Shown here piece after piece: positions 22,231 to 31,283 of a DNA stretch of 52,217 nucleotides (position 1 is its first letter; each line of letters starts with the position of its first letter). The notes under the pieces are model-generated. The model saw only the letters and a program-made list of their open reading frames with translations. It searched no databases and was not told where the DNA came from. Both the position numbers and the translations under genes were made by a program. The DNA comes from Paludibacteraceae bacterium (GTDB taxonomy: Bacteria; Bacteroidota; Bacteroidia; Bacteroidales; Paludibacteraceae), in assembly GCA_017401985.1 (NCBI GenBank), contig JAFPNK010000049.1, forward strand, positions 1 to 52,217, in the 5' to 3' direction.

Positions 22231-23576
22231 GAAAACGAATATACATATGGTTAATCGCTAATTGCCTATTGGTCCATGGTGCATGGGCGCAAGGCTTGAC
22301 GCTGGACTCCTGTTTGCAACTGGCGCGGCAGAACAACCCGACGCTGCGGCAAGCGCAGTTGGGTGTCAAACGGGCGGAGCAGGTCAAGATGCAAGCGTTC
22401 ACCCATTATTTTCCGCAGATACAGGGTTCGGGTTTCGGTTTCCACGCCCTCGAACCGGTGATTGAGGCGGGTATAGACGATATAGACGACCAGAACGTAC
22501 GCGATATACTCAACACGCTCTATGACCGTTTCGGCCAGGAACTGGGACTGGACCGCTCGGTGACTCTGTTCCACTACGGCTACGCGTTCGGCGTGACAGC
22601 GGTGCAACCGGTGTTCGTCGGCGGTAAGGTGATTGCCGGTAACCAATTGGCGAAAGTGGGTGTCGAAGCGGCACAACTGAAAGAGACCATTACGACACGC
22701 GACGCCTTGGAGCAGGTTGAACAGACCTATTGGCTGTTGTACGGTCTGGACCGCAAACAGGCTATCATACGTGATGTGAGCATGCTGTTAGATACCTTGA
22801 ACCAAGTGGTGGAGGCATCGGTGGAAGCCGGTCTGGCATTGCCATCCGATTTAGGGTATGTACAGATACGCCGTGATGCGGTGCAGCGGCAACAACTGCA
22901 ACTGAACAGCGCCAGACGTATGGCACAACAAGCACTCGCGCTGTCTGTCGGGCTGCCGATGACGGACAGTATAGTGCTGACAGACACCTTAGCGGTAAGC
23001 GATTCACTGATTGACCCTCTGCCGGCGACGGTCACACCAGAGGCATCCCTTTTAGCATTGCAGGTTAGGGCGGCTGAGCTGGAGAAGATAATGGCTATGT
23101 CGGACGCTTTACCGCAGATCGCTGTAGGCGCGAACTACTCCTACGCCAGATGGCAGACCAACCTCAAAGAGAGCAACTGGTGGGGACGTGAGGCAGGCAA
23201 CGGTGCCGTGTTCGTCACTCTGCAGGTGCCGCTGACAGCATGGTGGGAGACAGGACATAAGTTGAAGGAGAAAGAGTATGCGCTGGAGCAGGCGCGCATC
23301 GAGCAAGAGTACCGCACGGCGCAACTGAACTTACGAACGCAGCAGGCGTATGATAATGTACTGGAAGCACAGGCTTTGCTTGTTATCCAGGCACGAACGG
23401 CTGCCCGGGCGCAGGAACTGTATCACCAGACCTTGGCGTATTACGAAGCGGGTATGGCAACTATCACTCAACTGCTGCAGGCACAGAAAGACCTGACGCA
23501 GGCACAGATAGACTGGACGGATGCACAGATTGCGTACCGGATGTACGTGAAGCGATATGAAGATCTTGGTCTTTGA
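22227..23576 (+). CDS. TolC-family outer membrane efflux channel
   Basis: A 449-residue protein with a signal peptide (MRKRIYIWLIANCLLVHGAWAQ). It has the two long helical repeats of outer-membrane efflux proteins: LTLDSCLQLARQNNPTLRQAQLGVKRAEQVKMQA, and in the second half QAYDNVLEAQALLVIQARTAARAQELYHQTLAYYEAGMATITQLLQAQKDLTQAQIDWTDA (read in pieces). It completes the tripartite pump with the two genes before it. It overlaps the permease by 4 bp and the phosphopantetheinyl transferase by 20 bp. Confidence 0.93.
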   Translation: MRKRIYIWLIANCLLVHGAWAQGLTLDSCLQLARQNNPTLRQAQLGVKRAEQVKMQAFTHYFPQIQGSGFGFHALEPVIEAGIDDIDDQNVRDILNTLYDRFGQELGLDRSVTLFHYGYAFGVTAVQPVFVGGKVIAGNQLAKVGVEAAQLKETITTRDALEQVEQTYWLLYGLDRKQAIIRDVSMLLDTLNQVVEASVEAGLALPSDLGYVQIRRDAVQRQQLQLNSARRMAQQALALSVGLPMTDSIVLTDTLAVSDSLIDPLPATVTPEASLLALQVRAAELEKIMAMSDALPQIAVGANYSYARWQTNLKESNWWGREAGNGAVFVTLQVPLTAWWETGHKLKEKEYALEQARIEQEYRTAQLNLRTQQAYDNVLEAQALLVIQARTAARAQELYHQTLAYYEAGMATITQLLQAQKDLTQAQIDWTDAQIAYRMYVKRYEDLGL

Positions 23577-24138
23577 TGATATGAGCCAGTGCACGGAGCA
23601 GGAGGTGGCACGCCTGTTACCCCTTGTCAGTGCCCAACGCCGTGAACAGGCGCTGCGCTACAAGCATACGCTCGGACAGTTCTGCTGTCTCAAGAGTTGG
23701 CTGATGGTGCAGGAGATAATGGGAAATGATGCATGGCGAACGAAAGCATGGCAGTATAACGAGCACGGCAAACCCTATTTGGAGAACGGACCATATTTCA
23801 GTATCAGCCATTGCAAAGAAGGCATCGCGGTGGCGGTGGATGAGCAACCGATAGGCATTGATATAGAAGGCATTCGTCATGCGAGCGCGGATTTGATTGA
23901 GCGGGTATTAAGTGAAGATGAAAGGTTAAAGGTGAAAGGTGAATGGGACAAAGATAGGGCGTTCACACGCTTATGGACGCAGAAAGAGGCAGTGGTGAAG
24001 ATGGAAGGAACGGGGATAGAGAGTTTTGAACAGCTGCAGCAAGTTCTTTTGAAATCACGTGATCACGAGACCACGGGACTACGAAAAATAGAAACGTTTG
24101 AAAGTGAGAAGTATATTTACAGTATAGCACAAAAATAA
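23557..24138 (+). CDS. 4'-phosphopantetheinyl transferase superfamily protein (Sfp-like)
   Basis: A 193-residue cytoplasmic enzyme that would attach phosphopantetheine from CoA to a carrier protein. The motifs are GKPYL, FSISHC, IGIDIEGIR (Mg-binding Asp and Glu) and RLWTQKEAVVKMEGTG (the WxxKEA signature). Two short repeats lie inside the gene. One is a 21-bp array of three 7-bp units (23924-23944) that adds seven residues between GIDIE and WTQKEA. The other is an 8-bp unit stretch (24054-24085) encoding KSRDHETTGLRK near the C-terminus. No polyketide or peptide synthase is nearby, so the acyl carrier protein of fatty-acid synthesis is a likely target. Confidence 0.88.
   Translation: MKILVFDDMSQCTEQEVARLLPLVSAQRREQALRYKHTLGQFCCLKSWLMVQEIMGNDAWRTKAWQYNEHGKPYLENGPYFSISHCKEGIAVAVDEQPIGIDIEGIRHASADLIERVLSEDERLKVKGEWDKDRAFTRLWTQKEAVVKMEGTGIESFEQLQQVLLKSRDHETTGLRKIETFESEKYIYSIAQK
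23924..23944 (+). repeat. 7-bp unit array inside the phosphopantetheinyl transferase gene
   Basis: GGTTAAA, GGTGAAA and GGTGAAT, three units totalling 21 bp, so the frame is kept. It is the same unit family as at 756, 3347 and 19114. Confidence 0.8.
24054..24085 (+). repeat. 8-bp unit array inside the phosphopantetheinyl transferase gene
   Basis: ATCACGTG, ATCACGAG, ACCACGGG and ACTACGAA share ACG at the same register. A related stretch lies at 35922-35951. Confidence 0.7.
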
Positions 24139-24147
24139 CACGATTAT

Positions 24148-25836
24148 ATGGAAAATTACATTGTTTCGGCGCGTAAGTACCGTCCTCAGACCTTTGAGTC
24201 GGTAGTCGGTCAGCAAGCGTTGACACAGACGCTGCAGAATGCGATTCGTCAGAACCATCTGGCGCATGCGTATCTGTTCTGCGGTCCGAGAGGAGTGGGT
24301 AAGACCACCTGCGCACGTATCTTTGCGAAGACGATCAACTGTCTTAACCCACAGAATGGGTTCGACGCGTGCAATGAGTGCGAGAGTTGTAAGGCATTCA
24401 ACGAACAGCGGTCGTTTAACATCCACGAGCTCGATGCGGCTTCGAACAACTCCGTCGAGGATATTCGAAACCTGATCGACCAAGTGCGTATTCCGCCGCA
24501 GATAGGTAAGTACTCCGTCTATATCATCGATGAGGTACACATGCTCTCTGCCGGTGCCTTCAATGCGCTGCTGAAGACTTTGGAGGAACCGCCTTCATAC
24601 GCCATCTTTATCTTGGCTACAACCGAGAAGCACAAAGTGCTGCCGACTATTCTCAGTCGCTGTCAGGTGTATGACTTCAACCGAATCACCGTGCCGGACA
24701 CGATTGCGTATCTGCAGAAAGTAGCGACGAATGAAGGCATCACGGTGAGCGAAGAAGCGCTGAATGTGGTGGCGCAGAAAGCGGATGGAGGAATGCGAGA
24801 CGCGCTTTCTATCTTCGATCAGTTGGTGGCTTTCTGCGGAACAACGATCACCTACGAGCAGACGATCGCGGTGCTGAACGTGCTGAATGTGGATTATTAC
24901 TTCTCGCTGGTAGATAATGCCCTCGCGCATAACACGGCGCAAGCCTTGCTGCTCTTCAACGAGGTGCTCAATCATGGTTTCGATGCCGGACATTTTGTAA
25001 CCGGTTTTGCGCAGCACTTACGTGATGTGTTGGTGAGCAAGGATGCCGTTACTCTGCCGTTACTGGAGACGAGCGAGGCCATTCAGAAACGCTATGCCGA
25101 GCAGGCGCAGCGATGCCATCCTATGTGGATCTTCCAGGCGCTGGATATACTCAATACCTGTGATATCAATTACCGCACCGCCCGCAATAAACGCTTAACG
25201 GTGGAATTGGCACTCGTCAAGTTGTGCCAGTTGGGTGTAGCGCAGACGGTTCCTGCCCAACCTAGTGCTGCTCCTCGGCCCGCACCAAAGCCTGCACCAC
25301 AACCGGCTGCACAGCCCGCTCCGCAACCTGCTCCGCAGCCCAAGGAGGAGAGTGTGCCGAAGGTGGTGATCCCTAAGATGCCGAATGTGGGTTTGCATTT
25401 CGGACCGAAGAAAGAGGAACCATCTCCAAGCACCGATAACCAATCAGCAGTCACCCATACTCCGGAGGAGCCTAACCGCCCTTTTACGGATGACCAGCTC
25501 AGAGACGCGTGGGCTGGTCTGGCTGATACCTATAAGGGTGAACCGCGTCTTAAGCAGTTGATGGAGATGTATATACCGCGTCTGACCGGCGAATGGGTGG
25601 CAGAGATTACAATGCCGAACCCCTGGCAGATGGAGCAGATGCGCAAAGCGATGCCTGTGTTGGCACAACGAGTGCGTGAAGCGCTGCATAACCGCGAACT
25701 GAAGATACAACTGGTACAACAGGAGTTCACACAGGAACAGATGGCCTTCACCGCGGAAGAGAAATATAAGGTGATGGCGGAGCAGAATCCTGCTTTGGCA
25801 CAATTGAAAGAGAGACTGGATCTGCAGATCGATTAA
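24148..25836 (+). CDS. dnaX: DNA polymerase III subunit gamma/tau
   Basis: A 562-residue clamp-loader ATPase. Walker A is GPRGVGKTT (46-54). The zinc-binding Cys are C65, C75, C78 and C81. Walker B is YIIDEVHML, the sensor region is FILATTEKHKVLPTILSRCQ, and the lid has GGMRDALSIFDQL. A Pro-Ala-rich hinge (about 370-400) leads to a C-terminal tau-like domain that would contact the polymerase. I see no obvious slippery run for a short gamma product. The gene starts 9 bp after the previous stop. Its stop TAA shares its last A with the next ATG (25836). With holA at 3380, two clamp-loader subunits are in the window. Confidence 0.95.
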   Translation: MENYIVSARKYRPQTFESVVGQQALTQTLQNAIRQNHLAHAYLFCGPRGVGKTTCARIFAKTINCLNPQNGFDACNECESCKAFNEQRSFNIHELDAASNNSVEDIRNLIDQVRIPPQIGKYSVYIIDEVHMLSAGAFNALLKTLEEPPSYAIFILATTEKHKVLPTILSRCQVYDFNRITVPDTIAYLQKVATNEGITVSEEALNVVAQKADGGMRDALSIFDQLVAFCGTTITYEQTIAVLNVLNVDYYFSLVDNALAHNTAQALLLFNEVLNHGFDAGHFVTGFAQHLRDVLVSKDAVTLPLLETSEAIQKRYAEQAQRCHPMWIFQALDILNTCDINYRTARNKRLTVELALVKLCQLGVAQTVPAQPSAAPRPAPKPAPQPAAQPAPQPAPQPKEESVPKVVIPKMPNVGLHFGPKKEEPSPSTDNQSAVTHTPEEPNRPFTDDQLRDAWAGLADTYKGEPRLKQLMEMYIPRLTGEWVAEITMPNPWQMEQMRKAMPVLAQRVREALHNRELKIQLVQQEFTQEQMAFTAEEKYKVMAEQNPALAQLKERLDLQID

Positions 25837-27536
25837 TGGCTGATTTGCTTAAATATCTGCCAACGACTCGCAAGGAGACGGAGTTACGCGGCTGGGATGA
25901 AGTGGATATAATCTTCTTCACCGGCGATGCGTATATAGACCATCCGTCATTCGGTGCAGCCGTGTTGGGACGTGTGTTGGAGGCGGCAGGTTACCGTGTA
26001 GCTATCGTTCCGCAACCCGACTGGCATGGGGACTATAGGGACTTTAAGAAGTTCGGTCGCCCACGGCTGTATTTCGCAGTCTCTGCGGGTTCGATGGATT
26101 CCATGGTCAATCATTATACTGCAGCCAAACGGCGTCGTTCTGATGACGCGTACACACCGGATGGGAGAGCAGGGGCACGACCTGATTATTGTACCATCAC
26201 GTACTGCAAGATACTCAAACAACTGTATCCCGACGTGCCGGTTATCATTGGTGGAATAGAGGCGTCTATGCGCCGCTTGACGCATTACGATTACTGGCAG
26301 GACAAATTGATGCCGTCTATTCTGGTGGACAGTGGTGCCGATCTGCTCGTTTATGGCATGGGCGAACAGGCGATGGTTGCTATTGCTCAGGCAATCAGCC
26401 GTCAGACATCCGCCGTCAGCCTGCATTCTATTCCGCAAACGGCTTTCCTGACGTCCGACAAATCGGAGATACCGGCTGAGGCTATCCGGCTCGCCAGTCA
26501 CGAAGAGGCGGTGCGCGACAAACGGAAACATGCAGAGAACTTCCGACTGATGGAGATTGAATCGAATAAGATTCATCAAACGACCATCGCGCAAGCGGTA
26601 GGCAAGCAATACGTGGTTGTCAATCCCTCTTATCTGCCTATGACGACGGAGCAGTTGGATGCTATTTTTGACTTGCCGTACCAGTACACGCCGCATCCTA
26701 AATACAAGGACAAACGTATTCCGGCCTATGAGATGATCAAGTGGTCGGTATGCATGCACCGCGGCTGTTTCGGAGGCTGTTCGTTTTGTACCATCAGTGC
26801 GCATCAAGGCAAGCAGATCGTGTCGCGATCCAAAGCGTCTATTCTACGTCAGATAGAGCGGTTAAGCCGGTTACCGGATTGGCACGGAGTGATCAGTGAC
26901 CTGGGAGGACCGTCGGCGAATATGTATCAGATGCACGGCAAAGACAAGAGCCTGTGTGAGAAATGTGCACGCGCCAGTTGTTTGCAACCCGGTATATGCA
27001 AGAATCTGAATCAGGATTTCGGTCCGCTGCTGGATATATACCGCACGGTGGATAAACTGCCTTATGTGAAGCATGCCTTCGTGGGGTCGGGCATTCGGTA
27101 CGATCTGATGAGCGATGAGTACGCGCGGCAACTCATTACGCGGCATGTGTCCGGACGACTCAAAGTGGCACCCGAACATAGTTCGGATGCTGTGCTGAAA
27201 ATCATGCGCAAACCGAGTTGGGCGAATTATCTGCGATTCAGAGACCTGTTCTTGCGAATTAACAAAGAAGCGGGATTGAATCAGCAGCTGATTCCTTATT
27301 TCATCTCCTCTCATCCGGGGTGCACCAAACGAGATATGCAACATTTGGCGGAGGAGACGAAAAAAATGCATTACCGGCCGGAACAGGTTCAGGATTTCAC
27401 GCCGACACCCATGACGCTGTCCACCACTATGTTCTACACCGGTTTGAATCCTTACACCGGCGAGCCTGTGTATGTGGCACGCACACCGGAAGAGAAAAAA
27501 CAACAGAACCAGTACTTTTTCTGGTATAAAAAATAA
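25836..27536 (+). CDS. YgiQ family radical SAM protein
   Basis: A 566-residue protein with the YgiQ N-terminus (TGDAYIDHPSFGAAVLGRVLEAAGY; FAVSAGSMDSMVNHYTAAKRRRSDDAYTPDG). It then has a radical-SAM core with the 4Fe-4S cluster Cys C311, C315 and C318 (CFGGCSFC). GGIEASMRRLTHYDYW is also diagnostic. The reaction of this UPF0313 family has not been settled. The C-terminus is short and basic, with no extra domain. It overlaps dnaX by one base and is followed by the M23 peptidase 15 bp later. Confidence 0.9.
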   Translation: MADLLKYLPTTRKETELRGWDEVDIIFFTGDAYIDHPSFGAAVLGRVLEAAGYRVAIVPQPDWHGDYRDFKKFGRPRLYFAVSAGSMDSMVNHYTAAKRRRSDDAYTPDGRAGARPDYCTITYCKILKQLYPDVPVIIGGIEASMRRLTHYDYWQDKLMPSILVDSGADLLVYGMGEQAMVAIAQAISRQTSAVSLHSIPQTAFLTSDKSEIPAEAIRLASHEEAVRDKRKHAENFRLMEIESNKIHQTTIAQAVGKQYVVVNPSYLPMTTEQLDAIFDLPYQYTPHPKYKDKRIPAYEMIKWSVCMHRGCFGGCSFCTISAHQGKQIVSRSKASILRQIERLSRLPDWHGVISDLGGPSANMYQMHGKDKSLCEKCARASCLQPGICKNLNQDFGPLLDIYRTVDKLPYVKHAFVGSGIRYDLMSDEYARQLITRHVSGRLKVAPEHSSDAVLKIMRKPSWANYLRFRDLFLRINKEAGLNQQLIPYFISSHPGCTKRDMQHLAEETKKMHYRPEQVQDFTPTPMTLSTTMFYTGLNPYTGEPVYVARTPEEKKQQNQYFFWYKK

Positions 27537-27551
27537 AGAAGAATAACGGAT

Positions 27552-28532
27552 ATGAATTTACCGATTTTTAAGAAACATTATCGTATCAATCCGGAGACCC
27601 TGCAATTGGAGCGAATAGAACACGGCTTCCGGTACTGGTTGCGCCGCTCGGGTGGTTATATCATCGGCGGTATCTGCCTGGGTATATTGTTCTTTTATGT
27701 CTTTTTGTATTTCTTCCCTTCGCCTCGCGAGGCGTCGTTGATGCAATATAACCGCAACTTATCGGCGCAACTAGACGTGATGAACGCGCAGATAGATCAG
27801 ATGCAGATAGTGATGACAGACCTCTCGCAGCGTGACGATAACTTGTACAGGGCTATTCTGGGTGCTGAACCTATTCCGCTTAGTGCGCGTCTGGGAGCTA
27901 CCCGGCAGATCTCGTACTACGATTCGTTGGCACGTATGACCAATACGCAGTTGGCGGCTGATTTGCAACGCAAAGTGGATCAGTTGGAGCGGGAGGTGTA
28001 CGTACAAGCCCGTTCGTACGAGGAGATCTTGGATCTGGCGAAGAAACAAGAGGTGCGTATGGAGAATATCCCGGCTATTCAACCGGTGCTGAACAAGAAC
28101 CTCAAGCACATGGCTTCCGGTTTCGGTTGGCGTGTGGATCCGGTGTATCATATTCGCCGTTTCCATGAAGGAATGGATTTCTCCGCGCCGGTCGGTACGG
28201 ACATCTTCGCTACCGGTAACGGTACGGTCACCTTCGCCGGTTGGCGTCAAGGTTACGGTCAGACAGTGGAGATTGATCACGGTTTCGGTTACGCTACGTT
28301 GTATGCACACTGTCATAAGCTGTTCGTACGACCTGGACAGAAAGTGCAGCGTGGTGATGTGATTGCCTTGGTCGGTAATACCGGCAAGTCAACCGGTCCG
28401 CATGTGCATTATGAGGTGCATTACAACGGACGACCGATTGACCCGCGTAACTTCTACTTCTATGACCTCAGTCCGGAAGACTACGATAAGATGGTTCAGT
28501 TGTCCGGTAACATGGGTAACATGATGGATTAA
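27552..28532 (+). CDS. M23 family metallopeptidase (LytM domain), membrane-anchored
   Basis: A 326-residue protein: a cytoplasmic start, one membrane helix (about 34-53), a coiled coil (about 60-100, 130-165) and a C-terminal LytM domain. Zn ligands are visible as H205 and D209 (HEGMD) and the HVH pair H284/H286. SGFGWRVDPVY and GNTGKSTGPHVHYE are family hallmarks. It would cut peptidoglycan cross-links or activate amidases in the periplasm, as coiled-coil LytM proteins do in cell division. It is the last gene of the long GC-richer run; composition changes abruptly after its stop. Confidence 0.92.
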   Translation: MNLPIFKKHYRINPETLQLERIEHGFRYWLRRSGGYIIGGICLGILFFYVFLYFFPSPREASLMQYNRNLSAQLDVMNAQIDQMQIVMTDLSQRDDNLYRAILGAEPIPLSARLGATRQISYYDSLARMTNTQLAADLQRKVDQLEREVYVQARSYEEILDLAKKQEVRMENIPAIQPVLNKNLKHMASGFGWRVDPVYHIRRFHEGMDFSAPVGTDIFATGNGTVTFAGWRQGYGQTVEIDHGFGYATLYAHCHKLFVRPGQKVQRGDVIALVGNTGKSTGPHVHYEVHYNGRPIDPRNFYFYDLSPEDYDKMVQLSGNMGNMMD

Positions 28533-28557
28533 GGGCTATTAACGAACAACATTAGTA

Positions 28558-29625
28558 ATGAGAAAACACTATCTAATATTATTTTCTTTTGTTATATTGG
28601 TGTCATTACCTTCCTGCACTTGGTATGATGCCAAGTCTTACTATAATGATGGAAGGGCGTATTATGAGAACGGGGAAATAACTCAAGCGGTTTCTTGTTA
28701 TATCAAATGTGTCTATTATGGTCATGAAAGTGATAGTAGAATAGTTGCAAACTCGTATTGTGATCTTGCCGCTATTTGTCACCAAGCAGGAAATCATAAG
28801 ATGGCATACGAGTTAAGCGAAAAAGGTGCTGATTATTTTCGTATGGCCGGATTAGAAAATGAACAGTATACAATCTGTTGTCTTTCTGCTATTTATAACG
28901 CATATATGGGGAATGCGGATGAAGCTTTAATACAACTCCGTCATCTCTATTCTATTACCCAGGATAGCGTTTTGTCAAATTTGGCGAGATCTTATACTGA
29001 AGAATTGCAACTGCATCAATTACCGGAAGTCCCCAAACCAAATATACAAGTAAGTGCTTCAGAACTTTATTATGCTGAACATTCTATAAAATATTACTTG
29101 TATAAGAGACCTTATAGCATTAAATTACTTTTATCAACATTGTTGTTCTTCTTCGCGGCTTTTGGAGTATATTTAACGCATGGTCGGCTGCTGCAACACA
29201 TACGAGTATTGCGCTTAGAGAAAGAATCTACTAGTCAGTTACAATTAGATTTAAAACGTAGCAGAGAAGAGTATAATGAAAAATGTAATAGTGATATAGA
29301 GCGTTTGTGTATGTATTTAAGAACGCATACTGAAGATTTGAAGAAAGAATTGGAATGGGGAAATTATTCGAAGATGTGTTCCCTCGCTAATTTGCGTTTT
29401 GGTAATATCGTTGACAAAATAGACAAGATAGCAATGTTGAATGAAACTGAAAAGCGATTATGCGTTTTAGTATTGATTAATTTGCCAAGAAACAAGATAG
29501 CGGAAATCCTTCCATATGCACCAAATAGTGTTGGGAAACTAAAGAATACAGTATCAAAAAAAATAGGAACAGATGGTAAAAATATGTACAAAACTCTGTA
29601 CAAAATGGCAATGGACATTGAGTAA
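28558..29625 (+). CDS. Lipoprotein-signal TPR protein with a membrane helix and C-terminal HTH (putative one-protein sensor-regulator)
   Basis: A 355-residue protein. MRKHYLILFSFVILVSLPSC looks like a lipoprotein signal. TPR-like helices follow (30-150: YYNDGRAYYENGEITQAVSCYIKCVYYG; AYMGNADEALIQLRHLYSI). A membrane helix lies at about 190-208, then a coiled coil, and the last 70 residues form an HTH of LuxR-like type (LNETEKRLCVLVLINLPRNKIAEILPYAPNSVGKLKNTVSKKIG). TPR-helix-HTH proteins are common in Bacteroidota; they would sense outside and bind DNA inside. The gene is clearly AT-richer than M23 and the upstream genes. It may control the lipoprotein pair downstream. Confidence 0.75.
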   Translation: MRKHYLILFSFVILVSLPSCTWYDAKSYYNDGRAYYENGEITQAVSCYIKCVYYGHESDSRIVANSYCDLAAICHQAGNHKMAYELSEKGADYFRMAGLENEQYTICCLSAIYNAYMGNADEALIQLRHLYSITQDSVLSNLARSYTEELQLHQLPEVPKPNIQVSASELYYAEHSIKYYLYKRPYSIKLLLSTLLFFFAAFGVYLTHGRLLQHIRVLRLEKESTSQLQLDLKRSREEYNEKCNSDIERLCMYLRTHTEDLKKELEWGNYSKMCSLANLRFGNIVDKIDKIAMLNETEKRLCVLVLINLPRNKIAEILPYAPNSVGKLKNTVSKKIGTDGKNMYKTLYKMAMDIE

Positions 29626-29642
29626 ATAGACAGAAATTTTAA

Positions 29643-29706
29643 ATTCCCACTATGCTTTTGTCGTAAGTTGTAGAAAATCATCATATTACAAAAATAACAT
29701 TCCCAC
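29643..29706. repeat. Direct repeat upstream of the lipoprotein promoter (candidate operators)
   Basis: ATTCCCAC at 29643-29650 recurs at 29699-29706. Each is followed by TAT, a TTTG, and TAASTTGTAG. The second copy has a full promoter; the first lacks a -7 element. It looks like a duplicated promoter segment or two operators. Confidence 0.45.
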
Positions 29707-29714
29707 CTATAAAA

Positions 29715-29746
29715 TTTGTACATATGCATAACTTGTAGTAATTTTG
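29715..29746 (+). promoter_or_regulatory. Promoter of the AT-rich lipoprotein gene
   Basis: TTTG (29715-29718), 20 bp, TAATTTTG (29739-29746). The start near 29753 rules out an in-frame ATG at 29744 and supports the ATG at 29795. Confidence 0.82.
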
Positions 29747-29794
29747 CAGCGTCAAACGATGACACATGTTAAACAATTTAAAATCTACAAAGTT

Positions 29795-30790
29795 ATGAGG
29801 AAAAGTATTATTTATTCAGTAATGATGAGTGTATTGCTTGTCGCATGCTCAACGAGGCATGAACCAGCTTGTGAGAATCCGAATAGAATAGTGGGGGAAA
29901 ATGTTCGTTCTCAATTTAATGAATATGAAGGCTTGTATAACACTATATACTCGCAAACAATACAAGATATCTTAGAATTGGATGATATAGATGCAGTGTT
30001 GCGACATACAAGCGAAGGTTATTTTGATATTTACGATACAAGTTTTTATTATTTATCGCAAATCGTCTCTGCGTATTACTTAGATGGGACATTGTTTGAC
30101 TTAATGGACGATGCCATAACCACCAATGGATTATCTTTGGACATAGAAAATTATCAGGTAAATCCACATATTATGGTACCACTGATTTCTGCGATGATGG
30201 ATAGTGTTTATGTGACGCCTTCATATAGATATACGATTTTTAACGATGATGTGTACCTACATGACGAAGAAAAATTTGCATTATGCGTGTACTACGCAGT
30301 AAATAATAGAATTTATGATAGTTTATACGGTCAGACTGTTGTGATAAGAGATGACATACACAATCAGTATGCAACGATGCAATTCCCCAAGTCATATGAT
30401 TTGCCTATACAATGGATTCAACCATGCGATATTTATGAATTACCAGTTAATGACATAAGTTCAATTGATACAGCAGTGGTGTATGAACGCATAGTGCATG
30501 AGATCGGGATGTATAAGTCATTCACTTCGCATGAAGAGAGAGTTCAATACTTTTCTCAATTAGAAAGCAATCATACTATTTATAATGTCACAAGTCAGGA
30601 ATGCGAGGAACAAAGAGAAGAATCTATTGACGACTTGGAGACGGAAATCGCATTAGCAGTTGTAGTAACTGCAGCAACTAGCGCAGACGCACTTCCTGCT
30701 GTAAGTTGTGTGTGTCTAGTGTATTATTATGCTCAACGTAATTATATAGAGAAACAATATAAGAGGTGTTTGGAAAATGCGGAAGATTAG
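29795..30790 (+). CDS. Uncharacterised lipoprotein with a hydrophobic C-terminal segment
   Basis: A 331-residue protein. MRKSIIYSVMMSVLLVACS is a lipoprotein signal with the lipobox LVAC. The rest is acidic, Tyr-rich and AT-codon-rich (YNTIYSQTIQDILELDDIDAVLRH, FDIYDTSFYYLSQIVSAYY). Near the C-terminus a hydrophobic stretch (ETEIALAVVVTAATSADALPAVSCVCLVYYYAQ, in parts) could be a membrane segment, unusual for a lipoprotein. It is followed by a basic helix. I do not recognise the family. It has its own promoter and is followed after 29 bp by a small membrane protein, so the two probably work together. Confidence 0.65.
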   Translation: MRKSIIYSVMMSVLLVACSTRHEPACENPNRIVGENVRSQFNEYEGLYNTIYSQTIQDILELDDIDAVLRHTSEGYFDIYDTSFYYLSQIVSAYYLDGTLFDLMDDAITTNGLSLDIENYQVNPHIMVPLISAMMDSVYVTPSYRYTIFNDDVYLHDEEKFALCVYYAVNNRIYDSLYGQTVVIRDDIHNQYATMQFPKSYDLPIQWIQPCDIYELPVNDISSIDTAVVYERIVHEIGMYKSFTSHEERVQYFSQLESNHTIYNVTSQECEEQREESIDDLETEIALAVVVTAATSADALPAVSCVCLVYYYAQRNYIEKQYKRCLENAED

Positions 30791-30819
30791 ATTAGTTTTA
30801 CGTATAAATTATATAAGCT

Positions 30820-31275
30820 ATGATTAATTTTAAGGGAATTAAAGCGTACAACACAATTGCCTTTATAATGCTCTCACTGCAGATGTTAAAATTGACTAAT
30901 TTCATACGGTCAATGGAACTGGCAACGTTTATAGCAGTGTTTTTGACAATTATTTTAACCATCAAAGTAATCATCTTTGATAAGAAACTGCATGGAGTAA
31001 AATATTGGCTTTTGCTTGCTGTTATTTTTGCTCAAGAAGTGCTTGTTGGTCTTGATAAGATACTTCCAACATTGTCTTATATTATTGTAATAACATGCAT
31101 GTCTAACTTTAGTTTATGTGTCCTGTTTTCTTTAGATGCACCGTCTGTGCGTAAAAAAATGGATGATGATGCCTATGTGTTAAAAAATACATGCACACTA
31201 CTTACCATCACTTATGTAATAGCAATGTCAGGTATTCTAATGAATTATTTATTCCCTCCGTACTTCCTTTTATAA
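30820..31275 (+). CDS. Small four-helix membrane protein of unknown family
   Basis: A 151-residue protein with about four membrane helices (about 11-28, 36-52, 65-82, 90-105, and a last one near 128-145, so four or five). A basic and acidic loop (LDAPSVRKKMDDDAYVLKNT) separates the last two. There is no signal peptide and no motif I recognise. The gene is AT-rich like its two upstream neighbours and ends 8 bp before a strong hairpin. The 29-bp gap to the lipoprotein has no promoter, so the two are likely co-transcribed. Immunity-type, transporter-subunit or anchoring roles are all possible. Confidence 0.6.
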   Translation: MINFKGIKAYNTIAFIMLSLQMLKLTNFIRSMELATFIAVFLTIILTIKVIIFDKKLHGVKYWLLLAVIFAQEVLVGLDKILPTLSYIIVITCMSNFSLCVLFSLDAPSVRKKMDDDAYVLKNTCTLLTITYVIAMSGILMNYLFPPYFLL

Positions 31276-31283
31276 AGGGTAAA

